This document shows, one piece after another, positions 8,419 through 17,962 of a stretch of DNA of 64,000 nt; the first letter of the stretch is position 1; every line of letters begins with the position of its first letter. This stretch comes from Janthinobacterium sp. J1-1 (GTDB lineage: Bacteria > Pseudomonadota > Gammaproteobacteria > Burkholderiales > Burkholderiaceae_D). The notes below the pieces were generated by a model. That model ran no database searches and was not told the origin of the DNA. It saw nothing but the letters and a program-made list of their open reading frames with translations. The translations under genes were made by a program, and so were the position numbers. The stretch is from positions 3,410,001 to 3,474,000 of the forward strand of contig NZ_CP132339.1 in assembly GCF_030944405.1 (NCBI RefSeq). The letters are read 5' to 3'.

Positions 8419-8604
8419 CTACTTTGCCTTGCGGCTCTTGCGCGGCTTGCCCGCCGCCGGCAGGAAGGAATCGAACCACACCTGCGTCAGCTGCCGCGTG
8501 TTCTTTGCCGCTTCACGCTTGATGGCGGCCGTCGCATGGCCGCGCGCCGTGTTGGCGACGCGGTTGGCGGCGCTCAGGTACATGCTCATCCAGGGGTTTT
8601 TCAT
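8419..8604 (-). CDS. Small basic hypothetical protein, 61 aa
   Basis: The protein begins MKNPWMSMYLSAANRVANTA and ends in a lysine/arginine-rich tail (KPRKSRKAK). It looks like a short amphipathic helical protein, in the style of small phasin-like or DNA-associated proteins of betaproteobacteria, but I cannot assign it. GAGGTG stands five bases before the ATG at 8604. The reductase gene lies upstream on the same strand, about 100 bases away. Confidence 0.55.
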   Translation of the reverse strand: MKNPWMSMYLSAANRVANTARGHATAAIKREAAKNTRQLTQVWFDSFLPAAGKPRKSRKAK

Positions 8605-8709
8605 GGCACACCTCACAGTGGAAAGATGGCCCCACTGTAGTCCGATGGCGTGGCACTACCGTGCGGCGCCCCACACAGGGCGCCGGGTTTGATCATCGTT
8701 TGTGCCAGA

Positions 8710-11256
8710 TCAATAAACGTCGCGGCGGTAGCGTCCTTGCGCGCGCAAGTCGTCCAGGCCCTCCTGGCCCAGCGCCTCCAGCAGTACCGCATCGACGCCG
8801 GCCGCCATGCCCTGCAGGCTGCCGCAGACATACACGATGGCACCGTCCAGCAGCCAGGCGCGCAATTCAGCGGCTTCGCTGCGCAGGCGGTCCTGCACAT
8901 ATTCCTTGTGGTCGCCATCGCGCGAAAAGGTGCGGTCCAGGCGCGCCAGGTGGCCGTCTTGCACCCACGCTTCCAGTTCTTGCGCGCAGACACTGTCCGC
9001 GCTCTGCTGTCGCTCGCCGAACAGCAGCCAGTTGCGTGCCAGCCCCGCCTGCCGGCGCGCACGCAAATGGGAACGCAGGCCGGCCAGGCCCGAGCCGTTG
9101 CCGATATAGATGCACGGCACTTCGCTCAGCGCCGGCGCGAAGGCCGGGTTCGCTTGCAGCCGCAGGCGGATCTCGCCGCCCAGCGGCGCGAACTGCGTCA
9201 GCCAGCCCGAGGCCACGCCATAGCCGCCATTGTTCTCGCCCTGGTGGCGTTCCTGGCGCACCAGCAGTTGCAGTTCGCCATCGTGCGGCATGGACGCCAG
9301 CGAATAGCTGCGCGGCGCATGCGGCACGCTGCCGCCGCTGTCTTCGCCTTCGCTGCCGTCGATATTGCACGGAATAATCTCGGCCAGCGCGCCCGCTTCC
9401 CAGCTGGCGCCGGCGGGACCGGACAAGCCGATTTCAAACAGCTGGCCACCCTGGCTGCCGGGATTGAGCAGCACGCGGCGCGTCAGACGCCACGCTGCAT
9501 AGGACGCTTCCTCCTGGCGGCCGATGGCGTCGATCGGGCTGCCGCTGGTGCGCGCCAGCGCCTGCGACCAGGCGGCCAGCGCATGGGCGTCGTGCTTGTC
9601 GACTTCGATCAGCGGGAACAGCGGCGTCGCGCCCAGGGCTTGCAGGCGCGAATCCAGCGCATGGCCGAAGCCGCAGAACTCGCGGTAATGGCGGTCACCG
9701 AGGGCCAGCAAGCCAAATTCCAGGCCGGTCAGTGCGGGCGCCTTGCTGTCATCGAGCAAGCGCGCAAAGCGGCGCGTGCCGTCCGGCGCTTCGCCCTCGC
9801 CAAAGGTGCTGGCGACGATCAGCGCGCGTTCGTACTGGCGCAGCTGGGCGGGAGATAATTGATCGAGCGACTGCACGTCGACCGGCACGCCGGCCTGCTG
9901 CAGGGCGCGTGCGCTTTCCAGGGCCAGCCTTTCGGCCTGGCCCGACTGGCTGGCGTAGGCCACCAGGGTCGGCAGGGCGCTGACATGGGGGCCGGGCGCG
10001 CCGGCGCCCAGCATGGCGCGCTGGGCGGCGACGGCGCGCTTGGCCTTGCGCCGGCCCAGGTACAACATCCATCCCGTGATGCCGAACAGCGGCATGCACA
10101 GGCTGGCGACGGTGACGATAATGCGCCCCGGCAAACCGAAATACGTGCCCATGTGCAACGGGTAGATAATGCTGACCAGGCGTGCGCCTTGCCCCTGCTG
10201 GCCATACGGCTTGTCTTCGGTGATGCTGCCGTCGGCCGGCAAGATGGCCATGGTGCTGCGCGCGCGGTCGTGCGGCGCGTCGGCCGCCAGCCAGGTGAAC
10301 TGCACGGTGTCGTTTGGTCGCGTCGGCATGCGCACGGTGGCCAGGGTCCAGGCGCCGGCGCGTTGCTGGAACGTATTCCAGGCCAGGGTCGTGTCTATCG
10401 CGGCGCGCGCCGTTTCCGGTTTTTTCTCGCGTGCTGGTCCTGGTTTGGCGGGCGCCTGCGCCACGCGCGGCGGCTTGCCGGCCCAGGCGTCGATATTGTC
10501 GCGCACGATATCGTAGCTCCAGTACAGGCCGGTCAAGGTCAGCATCACATACACCACCAGGCACCAGGTGCCGATCACCGAGTGCAGGTTCCACAAGAAC
10601 GAGCGGCCTTTCAGGGCCGGATCGAACGTCAGCCAGGTGCGCCAGTCGAGCGGACGGCGCGGCCAGCGCAGGTACAGGCCCGACAGGGCCAGGCCCAGCA
10701 GGCACAGCGCCAGCGCGCCCAGCACCTGGCGGCCCGGTTCGCGCGGCAGCAGCAGCCAGCGGTGCAGCGACTCGGTCCACTCGAAAAAGCCCGCGCCCTG
10801 CAACGCCGGCCGCGTCGCGCCCGTGTACGGGTGCACATATACGGATTCGCCACGGCGCTGGCCGGCCTTGGGCGCAAAGAACACGCGCGGCGCGGCGCCA
10901 GGCTCGGCATACATGGTGATGGAAGCGACCCGCTGGCCGTGTTCGGCGGCCGCCACGCTGGCCAGCTGGCCGGGCGTGAGCGCGGCGCGCGTTTCCACCG
11001 GCACATGACGCACGCCGGGATTCATCAGATCCAGCAATTCATCCTTGAACGAGATGGTCGCACCGCTCAAGCCGATGATCATCAACACGGTGCCGGCGGT
11101 AATCCCGATAAACCAGTGCAGCTGGAACCAGACCTGTTTCCAGGTCCAGTCCGGCAATAAACGCCGTTGCCGCGTGGCGGCGGGCGCGGCCTGTGGCCTG
11201 GCCGGCGCGGCGGTATCGTTGCCGGTGCGGGGCTGGGGCAGGGAAGAAATAGTCAT
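8710..11256 (-). CDS. PepSY-membrane / flavodoxin / FNR fused reductase
   Basis: This 848-residue protein joins three parts: an N-terminal PepSY-associated membrane region (about residues 40-400, several helices, with WFIGITAGTVLMIIGLSGA and LHRWLLLPREPGRQVLG), a flavodoxin domain (about 425-565, starting LVAYASQSGQAERL) and a ferredoxin-NADP reductase domain (about 595-848, with RSYSLAS for flavin and a YVCGS motif near the end). Such proteins take electrons from NADPH through FAD and FMN to haem or a periplasmic acceptor. Next to FecI/FecR and two siderophore receptors it most likely reduces ferric siderophore to release iron. The start is ATG 11256. A Fur-like box lies about 70 bases upstream. 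The siderophore role is inferred from context. Confidence 0.88.
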   Translation of the reverse strand: MTISSLPQPRTGNDTAAPARPQAAPAATRQRRLLPDWTWKQVWFQLHWFIGITAGTVLMIIGLSGATISFKDELLDLMNPGVRHVPVETRAALTPGQLASVAAAEHGQRVASITMYAEPGAAPRVFFAPKAGQRRGESVYVHPYTGATRPALQGAGFFEWTESLHRWLLLPREPGRQVLGALALCLLGLALSGLYLRWPRRPLDWRTWLTFDPALKGRSFLWNLHSVIGTWCLVVYVMLTLTGLYWSYDIVRDNIDAWAGKPPRVAQAPAKPGPAREKKPETARAAIDTTLAWNTFQQRAGAWTLATVRMPTRPNDTVQFTWLAADAPHDRARSTMAILPADGSITEDKPYGQQGQGARLVSIIYPLHMGTYFGLPGRIIVTVASLCMPLFGITGWMLYLGRRKAKRAVAAQRAMLGAGAPGPHVSALPTLVAYASQSGQAERLALESARALQQAGVPVDVQSLDQLSPAQLRQYERALIVASTFGEGEAPDGTRRFARLLDDSKAPALTGLEFGLLALGDRHYREFCGFGHALDSRLQALGATPLFPLIEVDKHDAHALAAWSQALARTSGSPIDAIGRQEEASYAAWRLTRRVLLNPGSQGGQLFEIGLSGPAGASWEAGALAEIIPCNIDGSEGEDSGGSVPHAPRSYSLASMPHDGELQLLVRQERHQGENNGGYGVASGWLTQFAPLGGEIRLRLQANPAFAPALSEVPCIYIGNGSGLAGLRSHLRARRQAGLARNWLLFGERQQSADSVCAQELEAWVQDGHLARLDRTFSRDGDHKEYVQDRLRSEAAELRAWLLDGAIVYVCGSLQGMAAGVDAVLLEALGQEGLDDLRAQGRYRRDVY

Positions 11257-11327
11257 CAATGGGCTTTCGATGGCGTCTGCGCGCAGCGGGAACGCGCATC
11301 ATGAACGAGAAAGGCTGACATATTATC

Positions 11328-11346
11328 GCAAATGAGAACCATTCGT
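11328..11346 (-). promoter_or_regulatory. Putative Fur box upstream of the reductase gene
   Basis: The core AAATGAGAACCATT matches the Fur consensus at 12 of 19 positions and lies 72-90 bases before the reductase start, in the divergent region shared with the FecI-type gene. The TGAGAA half is the strong part. Confidence 0.6.
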
Positions 11347-11429
11347 AAAAAAGCTGCGCCGGAAAATGTTGTTCGATGGCGGCAGTCGCAGGCAGGCCAA
11401 TTTACAAGCACGCCCGATTATGTGAAAAT

Positions 11430-11448
11430 GCAAATAGTTCTCATTCAT
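11430..11448 (+). promoter_or_regulatory. Putative Fur box upstream of the FecI-type sigma gene
   Basis: Read on the minus strand this contains AATGAGAACTATTT, about 11 of 19 matches to the Fur consensus. Together with the box at 11328 it would allow iron repression in both directions of the divergent region. Because it lies directly before the ATG at 11449, it argues that translation starts further downstream. Confidence 0.5.
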
Positions 11449-11505
11449 ATGTCATCGATCATGTTGATCGGGCCGCCAGCGGTCTTTCCCTTGAGTCGTC
11501 TCCCC

Positions 11506-12015
11506 GTGTCCACACTGTCTCCCGCCGCCGATGTATTTTCCTCCCTGTACGCCAGCCACCATGGCTGGCTGTACAACTGGCTGTGGCGCAAGCTTGGCTG
11601 CCGCGATGGCGCGGCCGACCTGGCGCAGGACACCTTCGTGCGCATGCTGGCGGCGCAGTCGGCCGACAGCCTGCGCGAGCCGCGCGCCTACCTGAGCACG
11701 GTGGCGAATGGCTTGCTGGTCAACCACTGGCGCCGGCTGACCCTGGAACGCACCTTCCTGGCCGCCCTGGCCAGCCGTCCCGAGTTGACGGCGCCGTCGC
11801 CCGAAGAGCGTGCGCTGGTGGTGGAAACCCTGTGTCGCATCGACGCCATGCTCGACACCCTGTCGCCGCGTGCGCGCCAGGCCTTTTTGCTGGCGCAGAT
11901 CGACGGCCTGACCTACGCGCAGATCGCCGTGCAGCTGGCGGTATCGGAGCGGATGGTCAAGAAATACATGGCGCAGGCCATGCTGCAATGCATGTTGTGC
12001 ATGGATGATGCCTGA
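11506..12015 (+). CDS. FecI-type ECF RNA polymerase sigma factor
   Basis: This is an iron-starvation sigma factor. Region 2 is visible as DVFSSLYASHHGWLYNWLWRKLGCRDGAADLAQDTFVRML, and region 4 as SPRARQAFLLAQIDGLTYAQIAVQLAVSERMVKKYMAQAM. I chose the GTG at 11506, which gives the usual 169 residues for FecI-type factors. ATGs at 11449 and 11461 are in frame but would overlap or abut the Fur-like box. The downstream fecR-like gene overlaps its 3' end by 11 bases. Activation through FecR and the receptor at 13071 is expected from the family. Confidence 0.9.
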   Translation: MSTLSPAADVFSSLYASHHGWLYNWLWRKLGCRDGAADLAQDTFVRMLAAQSADSLREPRAYLSTVANGLLVNHWRRLTLERTFLAALASRPELTAPSPEERALVVETLCRIDAMLDTLSPRARQAFLLAQIDGLTYAQIAVQLAVSERMVKKYMAQAMLQCMLCMDDA

Positions 12016-12988
12016 CTACGCCATTCTGCAGGAGGCGGCCGAGTGGTTTGCCGTGCTGCGCGGCGAAGACGCCGGCCAGGCCGAGCGACAGGCCTGGGCC
12101 CGCTGGCATGCCAGTTCTCCCGCGCACCAGGCCGCCTGGCGCAGGGTGGAAGCGGTCAGCGCCGAATTTCGCGTGCTGCCCGGCGAGCCGGCCCGCATGG
12201 CGCTCGACGATGCCGGGCCGCGCGCGCGCGAAGCGCAGCGCCGCCGCCTGGTCAAAGGCTTGCTGACCCTGTGCCTGGCAACGGGCCTGGGCGGCGCCGG
12301 CCTGCTGCGCCGCGATACGCGCGCCTGGATCGCCGGCGTGCAGGCCGGTCAACAGACGCGGGTGGGCGAAATCCGCCGCACGGCCCTGCCTGACGGCTCG
12401 CAGCTGTGGCTCAATACGGCCACCGCGCTCGATATCGACTACACCGCCAGCCTGCGCCGCATCGCCCTGCATGGCGGCGAAATCCTGCTCGACTCGGCCA
12501 GGGACGACCATCTGCCGGCCCGCCCGCTGGTGGTCGATACCGTGCACGGCCGCCTGCGCGCGCTGGGCACGCGCTTTACCGTGCGGCCCGATGGCGACGC
12601 CACCTTGCTTGCCGTCTACGAGGGCAGGGTGGAAGCGGCGCCGCGCGATGGGGGCGCCACCCGCATCGTGCCGGCCGGCTTGCGGCTGCGCCTGTCCGCC
12701 GATGGCGCCGGCCAGCCGTTTGCCCTCGATCCGAATGCCGCCGCCTGGACCGAACATCGCCTGGTGCCCGACCAGATGCGGCTCGACGATTTCCTCGCGC
12801 AATTGTCGCGCTACCGGCGCGGCCACCTGGGCTGCGCGCCCGAAGTGGCCCATCTGCGCCTGGTCGGCAGCTACCCGCTGGCCGATACCGATCGCATCCT
12901 GGCCGCGCTGGAGGCCACCTTGCCCGTCAAGGTGCGCCGTCTGCACGACTGGTGGGTGACGGTCGAACCGCTGGCGCAAAATAAATAG
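12005..12988 (+). CDS. FecR-type anti-sigma / sigma regulator
   Basis: This 327-residue protein fits the FecR family: a cytoplasmic N-terminal DUF4880-like helix region (about residues 8-55, EAAEWFAVLRGED...ARWHASSPAHQAAWRRV), a single membrane helix (about residues 85-100), then a periplasmic FecR domain (about 115-215, starting TRVGEIRRTALPDGSQLWLNTATAL) and a C-terminal STN-like segment that contacts the receptor. It transmits the siderophore-bound signal from the receptor to the sigma factor. It overlaps the sigma gene by 11 bases, so the two are translationally coupled. The receptor follows 82 bases downstream. Confidence 0.92.
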   Translation: MMPDYAILQEAAEWFAVLRGEDAGQAERQAWARWHASSPAHQAAWRRVEAVSAEFRVLPGEPARMALDDAGPRAREAQRRRLVKGLLTLCLATGLGGAGLLRRDTRAWIAGVQAGQQTRVGEIRRTALPDGSQLWLNTATALDIDYTASLRRIALHGGEILLDSARDDHLPARPLVVDTVHGRLRALGTRFTVRPDGDATLLAVYEGRVEAAPRDGGATRIVPAGLRLRLSADGAGQPFALDPNAAAWTEHRLVPDQMRLDDFLAQLSRYRRGHLGCAPEVAHLRLVGSYPLADTDRILAALEATLPVKVRRLHDWWVTVEPLAQNK

Positions 12989-13070
12989 AATACTTTTCAC
13001 GCGGCGGTTCCCTTTTTGCGCGTTCGCTTGGCAATGGAGAATAACCTTGCCATGATGTGAGAAAGAAACC

Positions 13071-15455
13071 GTGCCGTTGCCCCCTTGTTCCCTGCGATTT
13101 CAGCGCCGTCTGCTGCCCTTGTGCCTGACGGCCGCCTTGCTGGCGCTGCCGTGCGTGACGCAGGCGGCGGAGACGGCGCGCAGCTACCGCATCGCGCCGG
13201 CGCCGCTGGGCCTGGCGCTGCGCCAGTTCGCCGGCCAGGCGGGCATCCTGCTGTCGGCCGAGGGCAGCCTGACGCAGGGCAAGAACAGCGGCGGCGTCAA
13301 TGCCACCGTGGCGACCGCCGAGGGCTTGCGGCAATTGTTGGCGGGTACCGGCCTGATCGCGGTGCAACTGCCTGACGGCAGTTATATCGTGCGCCTGGCG
13401 CCGGTCTCCACGCCGCCGCGCGCCGCGCTGGACTGGCAAACGCTGCCGGCTGTCAGCGTCACCGGCAGCCAGGAGGCCGGCTACCTGCGCGGCAGTTCAT
13501 CCACCGCCAGCCGCAGCGAGACGGCCTGGCGCGACACGCCGCAAGCGGTCAGCGTGGTCACGGCCGAGCTGATACGCGACCAGGACATGCGCACCATGGC
13601 TGACGCCATGCGTTATATGCCGGGCGTGGGCACGGCGGCCGGCGAGGGCAACCGCGACACGGCCGTGTTTCGCGGCAATAGCTCGACCTCGGATTTTTAC
13701 CTCGACGGCATGCGCGACGACGTGCAGTACTACCGCGACTTCTACAATATCGAACGGGTCGAAGCCGTCAAGGGACCGAACGCCATGGTGTTTGGCCGCG
13801 GCGGCGGGGGCGGCATCATCAACCGCGCCACCAAGCAGCCGCAATGGCGCGACGGCGGCGAGGCCACGCTGAGCCTGGGCGCCTGGCGCAGCCGGCGCGC
13901 CACCGCCGATGTGGAGCAGGTGATCGGCGAGGCGGCCAGCGTGCGCGTCAACGCCTTGCTGGACAACAGCGCCTCGTTTCGCGACGGCGTGAATCTGCGC
14001 CGCGCCGCCATCAACCCGGCCCTGGCATGGCGTCCGATTGCCGCCACCAGCGTGCAGCTGAACTATGAACATTTTCGCGACGACCGCGTCACCGACCGGG
14101 GTGTGCCGTCGTACCAGGGCCGGCCATTCGAGACCGGCCGCTCGACGTTTTTCGGCAAGGCCGGCGCCAGCCCGTCATGGGCGCGCATCGATGCTCTCAG
14201 CTCCATCGTCGAGCACGGCTTTGCCGGCGGCGCCGTGTTGCGCAACCGTACCCGCCTGGCCGACTACGACAAGCTGTACCAGAATGCCTTTCCCAGTGCC
14301 GTCAGCGCGGACGGCGCCAGCGTCACGGTGCTGGCCTATAACAGCGCCACGCGGCGGCGCAATCTGTTCAACCAGACCGATGTCGAGTGGACGGTCGACA
14401 GCGGCGCCGTGCGCCACCGCCTGCTGGCCGGCCTGGAACTGGGCCGGCAGAGCACAGACAATCTGCGCAATACCGGCTATTTCACCAGCCTGGGCAACGA
14501 CGTCACGCATATCCTGCTGCCGACCAGCCATCCGGTAACGGACTTGCCCATCACGTTCCGCCCCAGCGCCACCGACGCCGACAACCACGGCGTGGCCGAC
14601 ACAAACGCGGTTTATCTGCAGGACCAGCTGCGGCTGTCGCCGCAATGGCAGCTGATTGCCGGGCTGCGCCATGAACGCTTCGCCGTCGACTTTCGCAACC
14701 GCCGCAATGGCGCCGTGATCGCCCGCACGGACCGGCCCTGGTCGCCGCGCGCGGCCGTCATCTATCAACCGGTGGCAACGCTGTCCCTGTACGCCAGCGC
14801 CAGCCAGTCTTTCCTGCCGCGCGCGGGCGAACAGCTGGCCTCGCTCACGCCGTCCAACGCCGTGTTCGAACCCGAGCGTTTCCGCAACCTGGAACTGGGC
14901 GCCAAATGGGAAATCCGGCCCGGCCTGGCGGCCAGCGCGGCGCTATACCGCCTGGCGCGCAGCAATGTGGCCGTGACCGACCCGGACGATATGCTGCGCG
15001 CGATCCTGGTCGACGGCCAGCGCAGCGAGGGACTGGAACTCGATCTGAACGGAAAAATCAACGAAGCCTGGAGCATCGCCGGCGGCTATGCGCTGCAGCA
15101 TGCCGTGCTGGCGGCCACGCAGTCGGCCAGCGCCCAGGATGGCGCGCAAGTGGCCCATGTGCCGCGCCACAGCCTGTCGCTGTGGAACCGCTACGATTTC
15201 TCTCCCGCCTGGGGCTTGGCGCTGGGCCTGGTCGCCCGCAGCGCCGTGTATGCCTCGGCCTCGAACACGGTCACCTTGCCCGGCTACGCCCGCCTTGACG
15301 GCGCCTTCTATTTCAAGCCGAACCCGTCCTTCCAGCTGCAGCTGAACCTGGAAAACCTGACGGACAAAACCTACTACGCCTCCGCCCACAGCAACGACAA
15401 CATCGCGCCCGGTTCGCCGCGCGCGCTGCGCATGACGGCGGCGTGGAAGTTTTAA
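13071..15455 (+). CDS. TonB-dependent siderophore receptor with N-terminal signalling domain
   Basis: This 794-residue outer-membrane transducer has a signal peptide (to about residue 32), then an STN signalling domain (about residues 38-108, YRIAPAPLGLALRQFAGQAG...GTGLIAVQLPDGSYIV), a plug (ETAWRDTPQAVSVVTAEL, then NIERVEAVKGPNAMVFGRGGGGG) and a beta-barrel ending in WKF. It is of the FpvA/FecA transducer type: siderophore binding signals through the upstream FecR to the sigma factor. The gene starts at GTG. It resembles the Fiu/catecholate group in the barrel, but the ligand cannot be told from sequence. Confidence 0.93.
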   Translation: MPLPPCSLRFQRRLLPLCLTAALLALPCVTQAAETARSYRIAPAPLGLALRQFAGQAGILLSAEGSLTQGKNSGGVNATVATAEGLRQLLAGTGLIAVQLPDGSYIVRLAPVSTPPRAALDWQTLPAVSVTGSQEAGYLRGSSSTASRSETAWRDTPQAVSVVTAELIRDQDMRTMADAMRYMPGVGTAAGEGNRDTAVFRGNSSTSDFYLDGMRDDVQYYRDFYNIERVEAVKGPNAMVFGRGGGGGIINRATKQPQWRDGGEATLSLGAWRSRRATADVEQVIGEAASVRVNALLDNSASFRDGVNLRRAAINPALAWRPIAATSVQLNYEHFRDDRVTDRGVPSYQGRPFETGRSTFFGKAGASPSWARIDALSSIVEHGFAGGAVLRNRTRLADYDKLYQNAFPSAVSADGASVTVLAYNSATRRRNLFNQTDVEWTVDSGAVRHRLLAGLELGRQSTDNLRNTGYFTSLGNDVTHILLPTSHPVTDLPITFRPSATDADNHGVADTNAVYLQDQLRLSPQWQLIAGLRHERFAVDFRNRRNGAVIARTDRPWSPRAAVIYQPVATLSLYASASQSFLPRAGEQLASLTPSNAVFEPERFRNLELGAKWEIRPGLAASAALYRLARSNVAVTDPDDMLRAILVDGQRSEGLELDLNGKINEAWSIAGGYALQHAVLAATQSASAQDGAQVAHVPRHSLSLWNRYDFSPAWGLALGLVARSAVYASASNTVTLPGYARLDGAFYFKPNPSFQLQLNLENLTDKTYYASAHSNDNIAPGSPRALRMTAAWKF

Positions 15456-15552
15456 TTTGCAGCATTCCGCATCTTGCATTCCATAGCCAGCCAGCCGCGC
15501 GCGTGCGGTAGCCAGCCATTATTCATTCATCCGACATACTGAAAGAAAAGCG

Positions 15553-17901
15553 ATGACCTCGAAAGACACAGCACGCACCAGCAAGCCTGGCGCCATTATC
15601 CGCAGCCGCAAGCACCAGCCGTCTTCCGCACCGCGCATGCACGGCACCGCGCTGGCCGCCTTTGCCACCCTGGCCCTGCCGTTCGCCGCGCACGCGCAAA
15701 CGGTGGACAAGCCGCAGCAACTGCAGGAAGTCAAGGTGGTCGGCACCGCCGAGCGCCTGATCCAGGCGCCCGTGAAATCGGCCTCGGACAAGCTGACCGC
15801 GCCGCTGCTCGACACGCCGAAATCGGTGACCGTGATTCCGGCCGAAATCATTGCGCAAACGGGCGCCGTCTCGCTGACGGATGCGCTGCGCACCGTGCCC
15901 GGCATTACCATCGGCGCCGGCGAAGGCGGCAACCCGGTCGGCGACAACCTGTTCATTCGCGGCTACAACGCCCAGACCGACACCTATATCGACGGCATCC
16001 GCGACACCGGCTCGCAATCGCGCGAGATCTTCGCGCTGGAACAGATCGAAGTCGTCAAGGGCCCGAACTCGGCCTACGGTGGCCGTTCGTCGGCGGGCGG
16101 TGGCGTCAACCTGATCAGCAAGACGCCGAAAGCGGACAATTTCACCAATGCCTCCATCGCCCTGGGCAGCGCCAAATACCGCCGCGCCACGGCGGACCTG
16201 AACCGCGTCGTCAGCGACGACGTGGCCGTGCGCCTGAACGTGATGGCGCATGACGCCCATGTGGCGGGCCGCGACTTCATCAATGGCGACCGCTGGGGCA
16301 TCGCGCCATCCGTCACCTTCGGCCTGAAATCCGCCACGCAAGCCACGCTCAGCTACTACCACATGCAGTCGAGCGAACTGCCCGACACGGGCTTGCCGTT
16401 CAATAATCCGTTCTCGTCCGGTGTCAACGTGGCGAAAAACGGCAACGGCACCCCCGTCGACGTGCCGCGCAATACCTTCTATGGCCTGGTCAACCGCGAC
16501 TTCCGCGACACGCAAAGCGATATCGGCACCATCGACCTGCGCCACGATTTCGGCGGCAAGCTGGTGCTGCGCAATGTCACGCGCTACGGCAAGACCAGCA
16601 ACGACTACGTCTGGACCCAGCCCGACGATTCGAAAGGCAACACCATGTTGTACGGCACCGTCTGGCGCCGCGCCAACACGCGCGTCACCGATACCGATGC
16701 GCTGGCCAACGCCACCAGCCTGGGCGGTGAGTTTTTTGCTGCGGGCGTGAAAAACACCTATACGGTGGGCATGGAACTGAGCCGCGAGGAAACCGGCCGC
16801 AGCTCGTATATCTTCAAGCCGGGCACCAACAACCTGGTCGATAACACGACCGTGTGCAAGGTGTCGGGCGCCGTCACCGGCTACAACTGCGCGCCATTGT
16901 TGAACCCGAACGCCAACGATCCGTGGGTCTACACGCGCACGGTGTCGCCGGCCCGCACCAATGTGGTCACCAACACGCGTTCCGTGTATGGTTTCGACAC
17001 GCTGGAATTCACGCCGCAATGGCTGCTGAACCTGGGCATCCGCTGGGACGACTACAAGAGCGCCCTGAACGTGCCGCAATACACGCTGGACGGCAAGGTC
17101 ACCAACGCCAGCAGCGCCAATGTGCACGCCACCTTCGCCAGCTACCAGGCGGGACTGGTGTACAAGCCCTCGACCAACAGCAGCGTCTACGTGTCGTACG
17201 GCACCTCGTCCACGCCACCGGGCAATGACGGCGGCGACGGCCTCGATGGATTGACGGCGGCGATCCAGAACCTGAAACCGCAGGAAAGCAAGAGTTTCGA
17301 ACTGGGCACGAAATGGGAAGTGCTGCCGGGCGGCCGCCTGTCCCTGAGCGGCGCCTATTTCCAGAGCAATATGAGCAATGCGCGCGTGACGGCGCCGGAC
17401 GGCACCACACAAAACGTGGGCGACAAGGAAGTCAAGGGCATCGAGCTGGGCGTGAGCGGCAATATCACGCGCGACTGGTCGGTATTCGGCGGCTACACGC
17501 ACCTGAACGCCATCGTGAAAAACAACGGCTACGTCACGAATGGCGTGGTCAATGGCGTGACGCAATATGCGCCGTCGCCGTACAACGGCAACCAGTTCCC
17601 GACCACGCCGAAAAACAGTGCCTCGCTGTGGACCTCGTATGCGGTCACGCCGGCCATCACCATCGGCGGCGGCGTCAACTATGTCGACAAGGTCTACGCG
17701 TCGGTGGCCAACAACAAGTTCGCGCCGGCCTACACCCGCTTCGATGCCATGGCCAGCTATATCGTCAGCCGCAACGTCACCCTGCAGCTGAACGTGCAGA
17801 ACCTGACCGACAAGCTGTACTTCGACAAGGTCTCCTCGCCGCACTACGCCGGCGTGGCGCCGGGCCGTTCGGCCACGCTGACGGCCAACATGAAGTTTTG
17901 A
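15553..17901 (+). CDS. TonB-dependent catecholate siderophore receptor, Fiu-like
   Basis: This 782-residue receptor has a long basic leader before the hydrophobic signal core (cleavage near FAAHAQT, about residue 49), a plug with LLDTPKSVTVIPAEIIAQTG and RGYNAQTDTYIDGIRD, and a barrel ending in MKF. The features DTGSQSREIFALEQIEVVKGPNSAYGGRSSAGGGVN and the C-terminal SSPHYAGVAPGRSATLTANMKF match the Fiu/BfrD group. It lies 97 bases after the transducer with no Fur box of its own that I can see, so it may belong to the same FecI regulon. A strong terminator follows. Confidence 0.92.
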   Translation: MTSKDTARTSKPGAIIRSRKHQPSSAPRMHGTALAAFATLALPFAAHAQTVDKPQQLQEVKVVGTAERLIQAPVKSASDKLTAPLLDTPKSVTVIPAEIIAQTGAVSLTDALRTVPGITIGAGEGGNPVGDNLFIRGYNAQTDTYIDGIRDTGSQSREIFALEQIEVVKGPNSAYGGRSSAGGGVNLISKTPKADNFTNASIALGSAKYRRATADLNRVVSDDVAVRLNVMAHDAHVAGRDFINGDRWGIAPSVTFGLKSATQATLSYYHMQSSELPDTGLPFNNPFSSGVNVAKNGNGTPVDVPRNTFYGLVNRDFRDTQSDIGTIDLRHDFGGKLVLRNVTRYGKTSNDYVWTQPDDSKGNTMLYGTVWRRANTRVTDTDALANATSLGGEFFAAGVKNTYTVGMELSREETGRSSYIFKPGTNNLVDNTTVCKVSGAVTGYNCAPLLNPNANDPWVYTRTVSPARTNVVTNTRSVYGFDTLEFTPQWLLNLGIRWDDYKSALNVPQYTLDGKVTNASSANVHATFASYQAGLVYKPSTNSSVYVSYGTSSTPPGNDGGDGLDGLTAAIQNLKPQESKSFELGTKWEVLPGGRLSLSGAYFQSNMSNARVTAPDGTTQNVGDKEVKGIELGVSGNITRDWSVFGGYTHLNAIVKNNGYVTNGVVNGVTQYAPSPYNGNQFPTTPKNSASLWTSYAVTPAITIGGGVNYVDKVYASVANNKFAPAYTRFDAMASYIVSRNVTLQLNVQNLTDKLYFDKVSSPHYAGVAPGRSATLTANMKF

Positions 17902-17912
17902 TCGTCCTCATC

Positions 17913-17943
17913 AGCGCCGCCAGCCGAGCGGCGGCGCTTTTTT
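17913..17943 (+). terminator. Rho-independent terminator after the Fiu-like receptor
   Basis: A 9-bp perfect GC stem (17913-17921 with 17930-17938), an 8-base loop and a T run (17938-17943) close the iron island transcript. The Fur-family gene begins only 20 bases further on. Confidence 0.85.
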
Positions 17944-17962
17944 CATCACCAGGAGGAGCAAT

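Noticed and set aside
15523..17844. A 773-codon open frame on the minus strand
   Set aside because: It is antisense to the Fiu-like receptor, with no motif and biased composition.
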